NCBI RefSeq assembly: GCF_019704555.1
Contig: NZ_AP024745.1
Span: 9,888,001-9,952,000, forward strand
Direction: 5' to 3'
DNA from: Actinoplanes sp. L3-i22
GTDB taxonomy: Bacteria; Actinomycetota; Actinomycetes; Mycobacteriales; Micromonosporaceae
DNA length: 64,000 bases
The translations under genes were made by a program, and so were the position numbers. Below the pieces are notes generated by a model. The model saw only the letters and a list, made by a program, of their open reading frames with translations. It made no database searches and was not told where the DNA came from. Positions 8,098 through 16,685 of the stretch are shown here, in pieces. Numbering within the stretch: the stretch's first letter is position 1; each line of letters begins with the position of its first letter.

Positions 8098-10287
8098 TCA
8101 CTTACCTGAGTCGGACGGCTTGCTCGCCGGCCGCTCCGAGCCAGAGCCACCGTCCCGGGAACCCTCGCCGCCGCCCTCGCCACCGGAACCCTCGTCGCGC
8201 GAGCCCTCCCCGCCGGCGTCCTCGCCCACGGAGTCCCCACCCGCGGAGCCCTCGCCGCGCGAGCCCTCCCCCGCGGAGTCCCCGCTCGCGGAGCCCTCGC
8301 CGCGGGAGTTCTGCCCGCCCGTGTCCTCCCCGTCGGAGCTCTCGCCCGCGGAGTCGTCGCCTGCGGAGTCCTCGTCGCGGGAGTCGTCGGTGGGGAGCCG
8401 CACGACCTGGGTCCGATCGCCGTCCTGAGCGTCGATCACCAGGCTTTCCTCGGACTCGGGCGCCCGGATCACGGTCGTGGTCTCGTCCTCCGAGCCACGC
8501 GTGATCACCGTCGTCACCTCCTCCGGTTCACGGGTGATCACCGTCGTCTTCTCCTCGTCGTCGGCCGCATCACCCGCGCCCCGAGCTTCGGCCCCACCAA
8601 CACCCGATTCTCCGGATTTATCCCGTGAAAGCTCGTTGGGCACCGTGGTCTCACTGTCACCCTCGACCTCAGCCACATCCGCAGTCGAGGTCGCATCCGC
8701 AGTCGAGGCCACATCCGACTTCGCAGTCGAGGCCACATCAGAGGTCGTATCAGCCGGAGCCGGCTCGTCGAACACGGTCGTGTCGTAGTCCGAGGAACCA
8801 CCCCGAATCAGCGACCGCCCACCCCGCCCGGGCCCACTCAACTCAGTCGCATCGTGGATGATCACCGACTCGTCCGCAGGCGGGTCATCCTCAGCCGAAG
8901 CCCCACCCGAAGGCCGCACCCCGGGAGTAAGCACCGTGGTCTCCCCCGACCCGGAACCCGACCCGGAACCCGACCCGGACCCGGACCCGGACCGCATCCC
9001 CGGATCGGTCGGCTCGTCGTCGTGCCCCGAGGCACCACCATCCCGCCCGGCCCCGGGAACACCAGCTTCGCGCCCGGGAACAGCGCCATCCCGCCCGAAC
9101 CCCGGAATGAAGTGCAGCGAGTCATCCTCCGGCGCGGCGATCACCTGAGTCTCGTCCGCTTCCGGCTCCGAAGCGCGCCGCCCCGAAGCCCCATGCTGGT
9201 TCGAAGCAGCCCACCGCTCCGCCGTAGCCCGGCGCTCCTGCTCGGCCCGGGCGCTCCGCTCCACCTCAGCCCGGCGTGCCTCGTCCGTCCGCCGAGCCTC
9301 CTCAGCCCGGCGCACCTCTTCCGCACGCCGCAGCTCGTCGACCCGTCGCGCCTCCGCCAGCCGCCGAGCCTCCTCGGCCTTCCGCGCCTCCTCGGCCTTG
9401 CGGCGCTCCTCGGCCTGCCGTTCCTCCGCTTGCCGGGCCTCCTCGGCGCGACGAGCCGCGGCCTGGCGTTCCGCTTCGGCCTTCCGCGCCTCCTCGGCCA
9501 GGCGCGCCTCTTCGGCGCGACGTTCCTCGTCGGCCCGGCGGGTCTCCTCCGCGAGGCGTTCCGCCTCGGCGCGAGCGGCCGCCTGCCGGGTCCGTTCCTC
9601 GGTGAACGCCCGGGCCTGTTCCCGGATCGTCGCCGACTCGACGGCCGCGCGGTCCAGCCAGCCGTCCCAGCGCTGCTGCATGGGCCGGATCAGCCCGCCG
9701 CCGACGCCCACGATGATCACCCCGGCGACGGTGACCAGCACCGTGATCAGCAGGGGCCGGGTGACCGAGGTGGCGATGCCGACCTGGTCCAGCCCGGCGA
9801 TCACGCCGAGCGTCACGATCACCGCCGCGACCACCTTGGCGATCACCCGGGCGTAGCCGAGGTCGCCGAGCGCGTTCCGGATCAGATCGTGGGCGGCGCC
9901 CGCCACGGCCACCGCGACCACCACGATCACGATCGCGATGAACGCCTGGGGCAGCCAGGAGATGAGCGCGTTGAGCAGGGTGCTCACCTGGTTCGGCCCC
10001 CAGAGGCCGAACGCCAGTTGCAGGGCGATCAGCAGCACCGCCCAGTACGCCAGCCGGGCCAGCAGCGCGACCGGATCGGTGCCCCGCAGCAGGCGGCCGG
10101 CGAGGCCCCGCTCGACGGCCCGGTCCAGCCCGACGCGGCGCAACGCTTTCGCCGTGATCGTCCGGACCAGCCGGGCCAGCAGCCAGCCGATCAGCAGCAC
10201 GGCCAGGAACGCCAGCGCCACTGGCACCTGGAGCACCAGGGACCGCCACATGTCGCTGAGTCCACGGCTCAACCCGTCACCGGTCAT
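8098..10287 (-). CDS. Conserved-TM-helix (CmpX/MscS-like) membrane protein with coiled coil and acidic tail
   Basis: A 729-residue protein in three parts. Residues 1-210 hold about five membrane helices of the 'conserved TM helix' type found in CmpX and small mechanosensitive channels (LVLQVPVALAFLAVLLIGWL, LISWLPQAFIAIVIVVVAVA, ARVIAKVVAAVIVTLGVIAG). No MscS beta domain is visible. Residues 220-365 are an unbroken Ala/Glu/Arg heptad-like segment (EEARKAEEARR type), a long coiled coil. Residues 365-729 are disordered, acidic and threonine-rich, with a (GS)n run and repeated TTVITR/TTVIR motifs that look like possible phosphorylation sites. The same domains without the tail are usual in actinomycetes. 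Function as a mechanosensitive or structural membrane protein is inferred. Confidence 0.75.
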   Translation of the reverse strand: MTGDGLSRGLSDMWRSLVLQVPVALAFLAVLLIGWLLARLVRTITAKALRRVGLDRAVERGLAGRLLRGTDPVALLARLAYWAVLLIALQLAFGLWGPNQVSTLLNALISWLPQAFIAIVIVVVAVAVAGAAHDLIRNALGDLGYARVIAKVVAAVIVTLGVIAGLDQVGIATSVTRPLLITVLVTVAGVIIVGVGGGLIRPMQQRWDGWLDRAAVESATIREQARAFTEERTRQAAARAEAERLAEETRRADEERRAEEARLAEEARKAEAERQAAARRAEEARQAEERQAEERRKAEEARKAEEARRLAEARRVDELRRAEEVRRAEEARRTDEARRAEVERSARAEQERRATAERWAASNQHGASGRRASEPEADETQVIAAPEDDSLHFIPGFGRDGAVPGREAGVPGAGRDGGASGHDDEPTDPGMRSGSGSGSGSGSGSGSGETTVLTPGVRPSGGASAEDDPPADESVIIHDATELSGPGRGGRSLIRGGSSDYDTTVFDEPAPADTTSDVASTAKSDVASTADATSTADVAEVEGDSETTVPNELSRDKSGESGVGGAEARGAGDAADDEEKTTVITREPEEVTTVITRGSEDETTTVIRAPESEESLVIDAQDGDRTQVVRLPTDDSRDEDSAGDDSAGESSDGEDTGGQNSRGEGSASGDSAGEGSRGEGSAGGDSVGEDAGGEGSRDEGSGGEGGGEGSRDGGSGSERPASKPSDSGK

Positions 10288-10448
10288 CCGCCATCCTCCG
10301 GTCTCGTCCCGTCAACGAAGGCCGCGTCGCGCCGAGCGGAGGTCGTCTCCCGCGAAGGCCACGCCGCTTCCCACGAACCTTAGGGCTCGGGTGTACCACC
10401 CGCCTCCGACAAAACATCCCGACGACGAACCCGGGACGACGAACCAGA

Positions 10449-10483
10449 GATCCACAACAAAGATCGACAACCAAGATCAAAAG
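10449..10483. repeat. 13-bp direct repeats upstream of the channel-like gene
   Basis: GATCCACAACAAA, GATCGACAACCAA and a partial third copy sit head to tail in a relatively AT-rich stretch. An 11-bp repeat (GACGACGAACC, at 10421 and 10435) lies beside them. They sit 160-200 bp upstream of the gene starting at 10287, so they could be regulator binding sites. Confidence 0.45.
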
Positions 10484-10497
10484 CCGGCCGACGTACG

Positions 10498-11436
10498 TCA
10501 GGAACAGGCCACCCCGTCGATCGCGCACCCACCCGGCGGCGAGGTCGGCGCCCCGGCCAGCGAGAACCCGAAGCTCACCGATCCCCCGGCGGCCACCGCT
10601 CCCCCGGTCGGCCGGAACCGCACGGACGCCCCGGACTGGAACAGCTCCACCGCCCCCGACACCAGCGAGACCTTCTCCCCGCCGGGCACGCTGAGCGTCA
10701 CGGTCCACTTCGCCGCCACCCCGTCCCCGCCGTTCACCACCTGCACCGACCCTTCGTTCCGGGCGTCGTCGTAGTGGTAGACCGCCGACAGCGCCGGCGC
10801 GGGCGAGTCGCCGCCGGTGTGCTCGTCGCCCGGCGTCGCGGTGTGCGGCCGGGTCCCGTGCCCGACCGTCAGCAGCGGAACGGCGGTGGCCGATGCCGAC
10901 GACCTGGCCGACGGGCTGGGCGTCGGCGACGTCGGGACCTCGGTGGTGGCGGCGGTGGTCGGGTCGGCGTTCTTCACCGGGCGCTCGTCCGGCGCGGTGG
11001 TCACGGCCGTGGACAGCGCGGCCGGCGTGGTCGCGGCCGGCCCGCGGTCATCCTTTCCGGTCAGGGCGAACGCGCCACCGGCGAGCAGGAGCACGGCGAG
11101 GCCGGCCCCGGCGAGCAGGGCGGCACGGCGACGTACCGGACGGAGTGCCGACGTACCCGAAAGGTCGGAATGCTCTGGGGAAGCGGATGACGGCGAGTCG
11201 GAAACGACCCCGGAGGCCGCCACCACCAACCGGCGCTCGGGCACCGCCGGATAGAACTCGGCGGCCGGCACCGGATCGGCGGGCAGCGGCGGCATCATGA
11301 TGGTCTCCGCCGATTTCGACCAGCCGTCCAGTTCCGCGTAGCGGCGCTGGGCGAGCACGTCCTCGACGGGAGCTTCCGCGCCGGGGCCGGGAACCCGGAC
11401 GGGAAGCGGTTCTGCGTCTTGTGGCCGATCACTCAC
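10498..11436 (-). CDS. Membrane-anchored protein with a CBM2-like extracellular domain
   Basis: A 312-residue protein with a cytoplasmic N-terminus of about 100 residues, a membrane helix (AALLAGAGLAVLLLAGGAFAL), a Thr/Ser/Pro-rich linker, and a C-terminal domain of about 100 residues. That domain has the order seen in family 2 carbohydrate-binding modules: KWTVTLSVPGG, then AAGGSVSFGFSLAG, and a cysteine pair near the end (GGCAIDGVACS). In such modules exposed tryptophans bind polysaccharide. Only one clear tryptophan remains, so binding is uncertain. A TATAGT -10 lies seven bases before the GTG start (leaderless). Confidence 0.65.
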   Translation of the reverse strand: MSDRPQDAEPLPVRVPGPGAEAPVEDVLAQRRYAELDGWSKSAETIMMPPLPADPVPAAEFYPAVPERRLVVAASGVVSDSPSSASPEHSDLSGTSALRPVRRRAALLAGAGLAVLLLAGGAFALTGKDDRGPAATTPAALSTAVTTAPDERPVKNADPTTAATTEVPTSPTPSPSARSSASATAVPLLTVGHGTRPHTATPGDEHTGGDSPAPALSAVYHYDDARNEGSVQVVNGGDGVAAKWTVTLSVPGGEKVSLVSGAVELFQSGASVRFRPTGGAVAAGGSVSFGFSLAGAPTSPPGGCAIDGVACS

Positions 11437-11443
11437 GGCCGCG

Positions 11444-11449
11444 ACTATA
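11444..11449 (-). promoter_or_regulatory. -10 element for the CBM2-like protein gene
   Basis: TATAGT on the minus strand lies seven bases before the GTG start at 11436, in a locally AT-rich patch. No ribosome binding site is present, so the mRNA is probably leaderless. Confidence 0.5.
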
Positions 11450-11486
11450 AATGATCAATAAATACGCAGGTAGCAGCGCATGCTTA

Positions 11487-11505
11487 CACACTGTCACGCA
11501 GTGTG
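11487..11505. promoter_or_regulatory. Inverted repeat in a divergent promoter region
   Basis: CACACTG and CAGTGTG are separated by five bases, midway between two divergent leaderless genes. The form fits a dimeric regulator's operator. The regulator is unknown. Confidence 0.4.
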
Positions 11506-11579
11506 GGGGCGGTACTTCGCACACCGTCAAGAATCGGACGGTCGGCCAGTGCGGCATCGTACAAACGGCCCACTCGGGA

Positions 11580-11585
11580 TAGGCT
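11580..11585 (+). promoter_or_regulatory. -10 element for the SpoIIE phosphatase gene
   Basis: TAGGCT followed by six bases and the ATG at 11592. No ribosome binding site, so leaderless transcription is likely. Confidence 0.45.
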
Positions 11586-11591
11586 TTCCGC

Positions 11592-13715
11592 ATGGTCGGC
11601 TCGGGAGGTGCACGCCCGCCAGCGGTCTCCACGCTGCCCGTGCAGTCCGCGGGCGCGACGGGATGCGTTGCCCTGGTCCACGCCTTCGCATGGTCGGCCA
11701 CGTCACTGGGCCCGATCGATGGGTGGGACGGGGCGGTGCGCGCCGCCGTCGATCTCCTGCTGGAGTCGCCGGTCCCGATGATGCTGCTCGCCGGCCCCGA
11801 GTTCGTGCTGATCTACAACGATGCCTATGCCGAGGTGCTGGGCGGCCGGCACCCGGCCGCGCTGGGCCGGCCCGCCGCGCAGGCGTTCGGCGAGGCCTGG
11901 GACCAGCCCGGGATGAGCGACGTGATCAGCCGGGTGTTCCGCACCGGCCGGCCGGTGCTGGAGCCGGAGAGCCAGGTCACGCTGCGGCCGGGCGAGGCAG
12001 ACCCGGCCTTCTACACGCACGGGCACTCGGTGGTGCGCGACTCGCGGGGCGACATCGCCGGGGTGCTGACGGTGGCCGCCGAGACCACCCAGGTGGTGCA
12101 CCGGCTGCAGAGTCTCGGTGAGCTGACCGCGCGGCTGGCCGGGGCGCTGACCATCGACGATGTCACGCGCGTCGTCCTGACGTACGCGATGGCGTCTTTT
12201 GATCTTGATCATTGTGTGCTCGCGGTCGACGACGGCAACTCCTACCGGTTCGTCCGCCGGATCCGCGGCGAGATGCTCGACGAGGCGGACGAACGCCTGC
12301 CCCCGGTCTGGCGGCGGGTCGGCCCCGATCCCAGCGCGCCCCTGGTCGCGGCGGCGGAGACCGGCCGGGCGACGTTCGTGGCCGACGGCGAGCCGCTGCG
12401 CGCGGTCGCGCAGGACCGGCACGAGAAACGGGTCCGTTCGCTGGCCGCCCTGCCGCTGCGCACCGCGTCCGTGCGGGGCGCCCTGACCATGGGCTTCCGC
12501 CGGGCGCACGTCTGGCTGCCGGCCGAGCGGGCGCTGCTGCGCGCCGCCGCCGAGCTGGTCGCGCAGGCCGCGGAGCGGGCCCGCCGGTTCGAGGCGCAGC
12601 ACGGCACCGCCCAGTTGCTGCAGCGCAGCATGCTTCCGGAGCATCTGCCGGAACTGGACACGTTCCGCATCGCCGCGCGCTACGACGTGGGTGTCGACGG
12701 GAACGCGGCCGGCGGCGACTTCTACGACGCGTTCCGGCTCTCCGACGGGCGACTGGCCATGGTGCTCGGCGACGTGGCCGGGCACGACGTGCGGGCCGCC
12801 GCGGTGATGGGCCAGGTCCGGGCGGCGCTGCGGGCGCTCGCGCTGACCGATCCGGCCCCGCCGAGCGTGCTCGCCGGGCTGGACCGGCTGGTCGGCTCGC
12901 TGGGCGCCGAGTCGCGGAACGAGGAGATCTTCGTGACCGTGGTCTACGGCGTGCTCGACCCGACGGACGGGTCGATCACCCTGGCCAGCGCCGGTCATCC
13001 GCCGCCGGTGCTGCGCCGCGCCGGGCTGAACGGCGGTCCGGCCAGCGCCGAGCTGGTGAAGGTGCCGCCGGGCGCGCCGCTCGGGCTGGGCGGGCGCTGG
13101 CAGACCGGTTCGCTGGTGCTGGAGCCGGGCGACACGATCCTGATGTACAGCGACGGCGTGGTGGAGCGGCGCGGTCACCCGCTGAACGCGGGGCTGGACG
13201 CGCTGGTCGCCGCCGCGGCCGCGTCGGCCAGCGGCGATCCGCGGAACATGTGCTCGCTGGCCACCTCGGCCGTCGCCGGCACCACCGACGACGACGTGGC
13301 GGTGCTCGCGGTCGAGCACGCGTTCGCGATGAGCCGCTCCGCGACCATGCACGTGGCGGCCGAGCCGACCGGCCCGAGCCGGGTCCGGCAGTGGATGGGC
13401 GCCCGCCTGCGCGAGTGGCTGGTCCCCGAGCCGGTGATCGGCGCGGCGATCCTGTGCACCAGCGAGCTGACGACGAACGCGCTGCTGCACGCCGGCACCC
13501 CGGCGCAGGTGCACATCGACCTGAACGCGGAACGCCTGCTGGTCTCGGTCGCCGACACCGGCACCCGGGGCAGCGTGATCCGGGCGCGGGCCGAGACGCT
13601 CGCCAGCCGGGGCCGCGGCCTGGGTCTGATCGAGGAGCTGAGCGACTCGTGGGGCACCGACCCCACGGTCCGTGGCTCCACTGTCTGGTTCGAAATGCTG
13701 CTCAACAGAGAGTGA
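11592..13715 (+). CDS. SpoIIE-type PP2C phosphatase with PAS, GAF and anti-sigma-kinase-like domains
   Basis: A 707-residue signalling protein. A PAS-like sensor is at about 45-150 (PMMLLAGPEFVLIYNDAYAEVLG) and a GAF domain at about 170-325. The SpoIIE phosphatase domain is at about 345-560, with metal-ligand motifs AAGGDFYDAF, LGDVAGHD, ASAGHPPPV and YSDGVVE. A C-terminal HATPase domain at about 585-705 resembles RsbW/SpoIIAB (TSELTTNALLHAGTPA, RGRGLGLIEELSDSWG). This layout is typical of actinomycete partner-switching regulators that control sigma factors through anti-sigma antagonists. No STAS antagonist or sigma factor is adjacent, so its partners are elsewhere. The start follows a leaderless-type promoter. 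Confidence 0.9.
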   Translation: MVGSGGARPPAVSTLPVQSAGATGCVALVHAFAWSATSLGPIDGWDGAVRAAVDLLLESPVPMMLLAGPEFVLIYNDAYAEVLGGRHPAALGRPAAQAFGEAWDQPGMSDVISRVFRTGRPVLEPESQVTLRPGEADPAFYTHGHSVVRDSRGDIAGVLTVAAETTQVVHRLQSLGELTARLAGALTIDDVTRVVLTYAMASFDLDHCVLAVDDGNSYRFVRRIRGEMLDEADERLPPVWRRVGPDPSAPLVAAAETGRATFVADGEPLRAVAQDRHEKRVRSLAALPLRTASVRGALTMGFRRAHVWLPAERALLRAAAELVAQAAERARRFEAQHGTAQLLQRSMLPEHLPELDTFRIAARYDVGVDGNAAGGDFYDAFRLSDGRLAMVLGDVAGHDVRAAAVMGQVRAALRALALTDPAPPSVLAGLDRLVGSLGAESRNEEIFVTVVYGVLDPTDGSITLASAGHPPPVLRRAGLNGGPASAELVKVPPGAPLGLGGRWQTGSLVLEPGDTILMYSDGVVERRGHPLNAGLDALVAAAAASASGDPRNMCSLATSAVAGTTDDDVAVLAVEHAFAMSRSATMHVAAEPTGPSRVRQWMGARLREWLVPEPVIGAAILCTSELTTNALLHAGTPAQVHIDLNAERLLVSVADTGTRGSVIRARAETLASRGRGLGLIEELSDSWGTDPTVRGSTVWFEMLLNRE

Positions 13716-13799
13716 CGATGCGCCTTCTCGAAGCGAGCCGGGAGCGCACCCAACATGAACGATCTTTCACATCTGCGCATATCGTCGCCCGAGGATCAC

Positions 13800-13820
13800 G
13801 TGAGTCACTTGTCTACTCAC
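13800..13820. promoter_or_regulatory. Inverted repeat upstream of the VOC gene
   Basis: GTGAGT and ACTCAC are separated by nine bases, in an AT-rich 220-bp intergenic region before the VOC protein. A possible operator. No regulator is encoded nearby. Confidence 0.3.
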
Positions 13821-13934
13821 TCTTAGTAATTTAATTCTGCTCTAAACCGGACAATGAACCGTGCGGTGGTGACGAAGCGTTATCAGTGCCGTAGAGTGCT
13901 CAAGCAACTGGGGACGTCCATACTGGAGCGGCAC

Positions 13935-14705
13935 ATGCGGATCAGAGGCTATGCACCACTGACACCCAACTGGGTGGAGCTGGCGAGCGCGGACCCTGCG
14001 CGAGCGGCTCAGTTCTACGGAGAGTTGTTCGGCTGGGAGTCAGCCGGTGATCGTTTCAAGCTGAACGGGCGGGCCGTGGCGGGGCTCACCCGCAGCCAGG
14101 CGGACCGGCCCGACGGGTGGCTGACCCACCTCAGCACGCCCGACCTCGACGAGACCCTGGAGCAGGTGGCGCTGGCCGGCGGCAGCTGCCTGAGCCACCC
14201 GGCCGAGGCGCACGGCGGGCGCCGCGCGATCATCACCGACCCGGCCGGGGCGGTGCTGGGTCTGTGGGAGCCGGCCGACTTCGCGGGGGCGCAGGCGGGC
14301 GGCGAGCCGGGCACCATGTCGTGGCCGGAACTGGTCACCGACGACCCGAACGCGGCCGCGCTGTTCTACGGCTCCGCGTTCGGCTGGCTGCTGCGTCACG
14401 ACTTCGGCGTCGGCGAGTGGCTCAACCAGGCGCACGACGCGATGGCCGGGCTGACCCCGGGTTTCCGCGGCGCGTGGTGGCGGACGGCGTTCCAGGTCGA
14501 GGACATCACCGAGACCGCGGATCGCTGCGAGCGCATGGGCGGTGCGCTGATCTCCGAGCCGGCCGAGGCCGGCCTGACCGAATTCGCCGAGCTGCGCGAC
14601 CCGTTCGGCGCCCGCTTCACGGTCGCCGCGCCGGTGCACCACCCGGTCGAGCTGACGGTGTCGCTGGGATCGCTGCCGGCTTTCGAGCGGTTCGGGTCCT
14701 TCTGA
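13935..14705 (+). CDS. VOC-family protein with two glyoxalase-like domains
   Basis: A 256-residue protein made of two VOC modules (about 10-120 and 135-245). Both start with the family pattern: NWVELASADPARAAQFYGELFGW, then SWPELVTDDPNAAALFYGSAFGW. It resembles the tandem VOC proteins of actinomycetes annotated as hydroxylase-like or glyoxalase/bleomycin-resistance-like. The enzyme activity is unknown. I chose the ATG at 13935, which has GGAG six bases upstream and starts right before conserved sequence. An in-frame ATG at 13854 adds a basic, unconserved leader. The gene ends at a strong hairpin. Confidence 0.85.
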   Translation: MRIRGYAPLTPNWVELASADPARAAQFYGELFGWESAGDRFKLNGRAVAGLTRSQADRPDGWLTHLSTPDLDETLEQVALAGGSCLSHPAEAHGGRRAIITDPAGAVLGLWEPADFAGAQAGGEPGTMSWPELVTDDPNAAALFYGSAFGWLLRHDFGVGEWLNQAHDAMAGLTPGFRGAWWRTAFQVEDITETADRCERMGGALISEPAEAGLTEFAELRDPFGARFTVAAPVHHPVELTVSLGSLPAFERFGSF

Positions 14706-14734
14706 GGCCGTAGCCACAAAGGCCGATATCTGCG

Positions 14735-14764
14735 AAAAGGCCGGCCCTTCGGGGCCGGCCTTTC
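14735..14764. terminator. UUCG hairpin with flanking A- and T-runs
   Basis: AAAGGCCGGCCC, then TTCG, then GGGCCGGCCTTT: 12-base arms, flanked by AAAA and TTT, so it can work in both directions. It lies 30 bp after the VOC stop codon. Confidence 0.8.
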
Positions 14765-14814
14765 GCGTGCGGTCAGGTTCCGGCCGCGGGTGGTCCTTCT
14801 TCACCGATTGCTCG

Positions 14815-14830
14815 GGTACGGCGTCAGCCC
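14815..14830. repeat. Second copy of the dispersed 16-mer
   Basis: Identical to 5870-5885 (GGTACGGCGTCAGCCC) and likewise placed about 50 bp after a UUCG hairpin. The rest of this intergenic stretch to 14961 shows only a second shared GCCCGTACC-AAA element near 14944. Confidence 0.5.
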
Positions 14831-14961
14831 ACACCCCTGACATTGATCCTTTTGTCGGCCTTGACCCATGCCCCTGAGCGCCGCGCTTCAGCGGCCCGGA
14901 GCGGCCGCCCACCTCGCGACCGCCGTGCCAGGGACCGTGCCCACGCCCGTACCAAAGGGAA

Positions 14962-15912
14962 TTAATCGGTGTGCGGAAGCCGGGTCGCCGGGACCGTCCC
15001 GAGACGCCCCTTCTGGAAGTCCTCGAAGGCCTGCTTCAGCTCGGCCTGCGTGTTCATCACGAACGGACCGTAGTGCGCCACCGGCTCGCGGATCGGCTGC
15101 CCGCCCATGATGAACAGATCCAGCTCGGTCTTGGCCTCGACCCGGATCGCGTCGCCCGCCCCGAACGTCGCCAGCTGACCGAGTTGGATCGGCCGCATGT
15201 CGGTGCCGACCGAGCCCTCGCCGGAGAGCGCGTAGACGAGCGCGTTGTACGACGGCTGCCACGGCAGGTCCAGCCGCGCCCCCGCCTGCATGGTCACGTG
15301 CGCCAGGTTGATCGGCGTGAACGTCGACCCCGGCCCCGAGAACCCGGCCACCTCACCGGCGATGATGCGGATCAGCGCACCCCCGTCCGGCGTCGTGAGC
15401 AGCGCGGACTCCTTGCCCCGGATGTCCTGGTACTTCGGGTCGATCATCTTGGCGGCGCGCGGCAGGTTCACCCAGAGCTGCAGGCCGTGGAACAGGCCAC
15501 CGCTGGTGACCAGGTGCTCCGGCGGCGCCTCGATGTGCAGAATGCCGGAACCGGCGGTCATCCACTGGGTGTCGCTGTTGGTGATCGAGCCACCGCCACC
15601 GAGCGAGTCCTGGTGGTCCATGATCCCGTCGATCATGTAGGTGACCGTTTCGAATCCCCGGTGCGGGTGCCACGGGGTGCCCTTCGGCTCACCCGGCGCG
15701 TAGTCGATCTCACCCATCTGGTCCAGGTGGATGAAGGGATCAAGCTCGGACAGCGGCACCCCGGCGAAGGCCCGGCGGACCGGGAACCCCTCCCCCTCGA
15801 ACCCCTTCGGCGCGGTCGTCAGACGGCGAACCGGCCGGAACTCCGTCGCGACCGGGTCCAGCTTCGGCAGGCGGGGCAGAACAAGGACGTCATCAACGGT
15901 GATCGCAGGCAT
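14962..15912 (-). CDS. Pirin family protein
   Basis: A 316-residue bicupin. The N-terminal cupin carries the metal-ligand pattern GTPWHPHRGFETVTYMIDG followed by a downstream histidine in SGILHIEAPPEH, which matches pirin/quercetinase (His-His-His-Glu). The C-terminal cupin is present. Some pirins oxidise quercetin, others act as redox-sensing co-regulators. Which applies here cannot be told. The ATG at 15912 has GGAGG seven bases upstream, so I rejected the GTG nine codons earlier. Two repeated palindromes lie 39-79 bp upstream of the start, matching those before the neighbouring marR gene. Confidence 0.9.
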   Translation of the reverse strand: MPAITVDDVLVLPRLPKLDPVATEFRPVRRLTTAPKGFEGEGFPVRRAFAGVPLSELDPFIHLDQMGEIDYAPGEPKGTPWHPHRGFETVTYMIDGIMDHQDSLGGGGSITNSDTQWMTAGSGILHIEAPPEHLVTSGGLFHGLQLWVNLPRAAKMIDPKYQDIRGKESALLTTPDGGALIRIIAGEVAGFSGPGSTFTPINLAHVTMQAGARLDLPWQPSYNALVYALSGEGSVGTDMRPIQLGQLATFGAGDAIRVEAKTELDLFIMGGQPIREPVAHYGPFVMNTQAELKQAFEDFQKGRLGTVPATRLPHTD

Positions 15913-15950
15913 CTCGAGCCCTCCAGACTTCGATGACACGAGCTTAGCTC

Positions 15951-15991
15951 TTTCAAATCTGAAACACCAGCACTTCTCTTCAAATCTGAAG
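15951..15991. promoter_or_regulatory. Two MarR-type operators before pirin
   Basis: The 12-mer TTCAAATCTGAA occurs at 15952-15963 and 15979-15990, with centres 27 bp apart. Each is an imperfect palindrome (TTCA-N4-TGAA). Confidence 0.7.
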
Positions 15992-16201
15992 AACCGTGAC
16001 CGGCGTCATCCGGGGAACCACCGGCTCGCACGCACGGCCGAACCCGAGCCCGACAACAGCAGACTGGCACCCGCGACCGGACCCGGCAGCCCGAACAGCC
16101 CTCAGCGCCGGCGGGCGACCCGGCGCGACGGCGGACGGGTGGCGCGGCAGCGGGCGGTGGCCCGGCGGCGCGAGCGGGCGGGTCGGGCTTGCGGCGGTGG
16201 G

Positions 16202-16642
16202 TCAGTTCTTGCGGATTTTGGCGAAGGCCCGGCCGATGACGGCGAGCTCCTCCTCGTCGAGGTGGTTGATGAAACGCTCCCGCACCGTCGCCAAGTGCGC
16301 CGGAGCGGCCGCCCGCAGGGCTTCCAGGCCCGCCTCGGTGAGGACGGCCTCGAACCCGCGCTTGTCGTCCGGGCAGGTTTCCTTGGAGACCAGGCCGCGT
16401 TTGATCATCGAGGTGATCTGGTAGGTGATCCGGCTCGGGGAGAACACCAGCCGGTTGGCCAGCTCGCCCATCCGGATCCGGCGGCCGGGCGCGTCGGCGA
16501 GAGCGACCAGCACGTGGTAGTCGTTCATGCTCAGCCCGGTCGCGGCGCGCAGCTCGTCCTCGAGCGTGGTGTGCAGCGCCCACGAGCTCTCGATGAAGGT
16601 GCGCCAGTGCTGCAACTGGGTGTCGCTGAGCGGTTCGGCCAT
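16202..16642 (-). CDS. MarR-family transcriptional regulator
   Basis: A 146-residue winged-helix protein of typical MarR length. The recognition helix is in GELANRLVFSPSRITYQITSMIKRGLV and the wing in SKETCPDDKRGFEAVLTEAG, and the N- and C-terminal helices form the dimer. It probably represses itself and the pirin gene, since both promoters carry the same TTCAAATCTGAA-like palindromes. The 289-bp gap to pirin contains the pirin operators. No cysteine sits in the usual redox-sensing position of OhrR, so a small phenolic or quinone ligand is more likely than thiol oxidation. Confidence 0.88.
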   Translation of the reverse strand: MAEPLSDTQLQHWRTFIESSWALHTTLEDELRAATGLSMNDYHVLVALADAPGRRIRMGELANRLVFSPSRITYQITSMIKRGLVSKETCPDDKRGFEAVLTEAGLEALRAAAPAHLATVRERFINHLDEEELAVIGRAFAKIRKN

Positions 16643-16659
16643 ACCACGAACAGTACTAC

Positions 16660-16685
16660 TTCAAACTTGAAACTTAAAATCTGAA
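16660..16685. promoter_or_regulatory. Two MarR-type operators before marR
   Basis: TTCAAACTTGAA (16660-16671) and TTAAAATCTGAA (16674-16685), centres 14 bp apart, just upstream of the marR start at 16642. Same family as the pirin sites. Confidence 0.65.
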
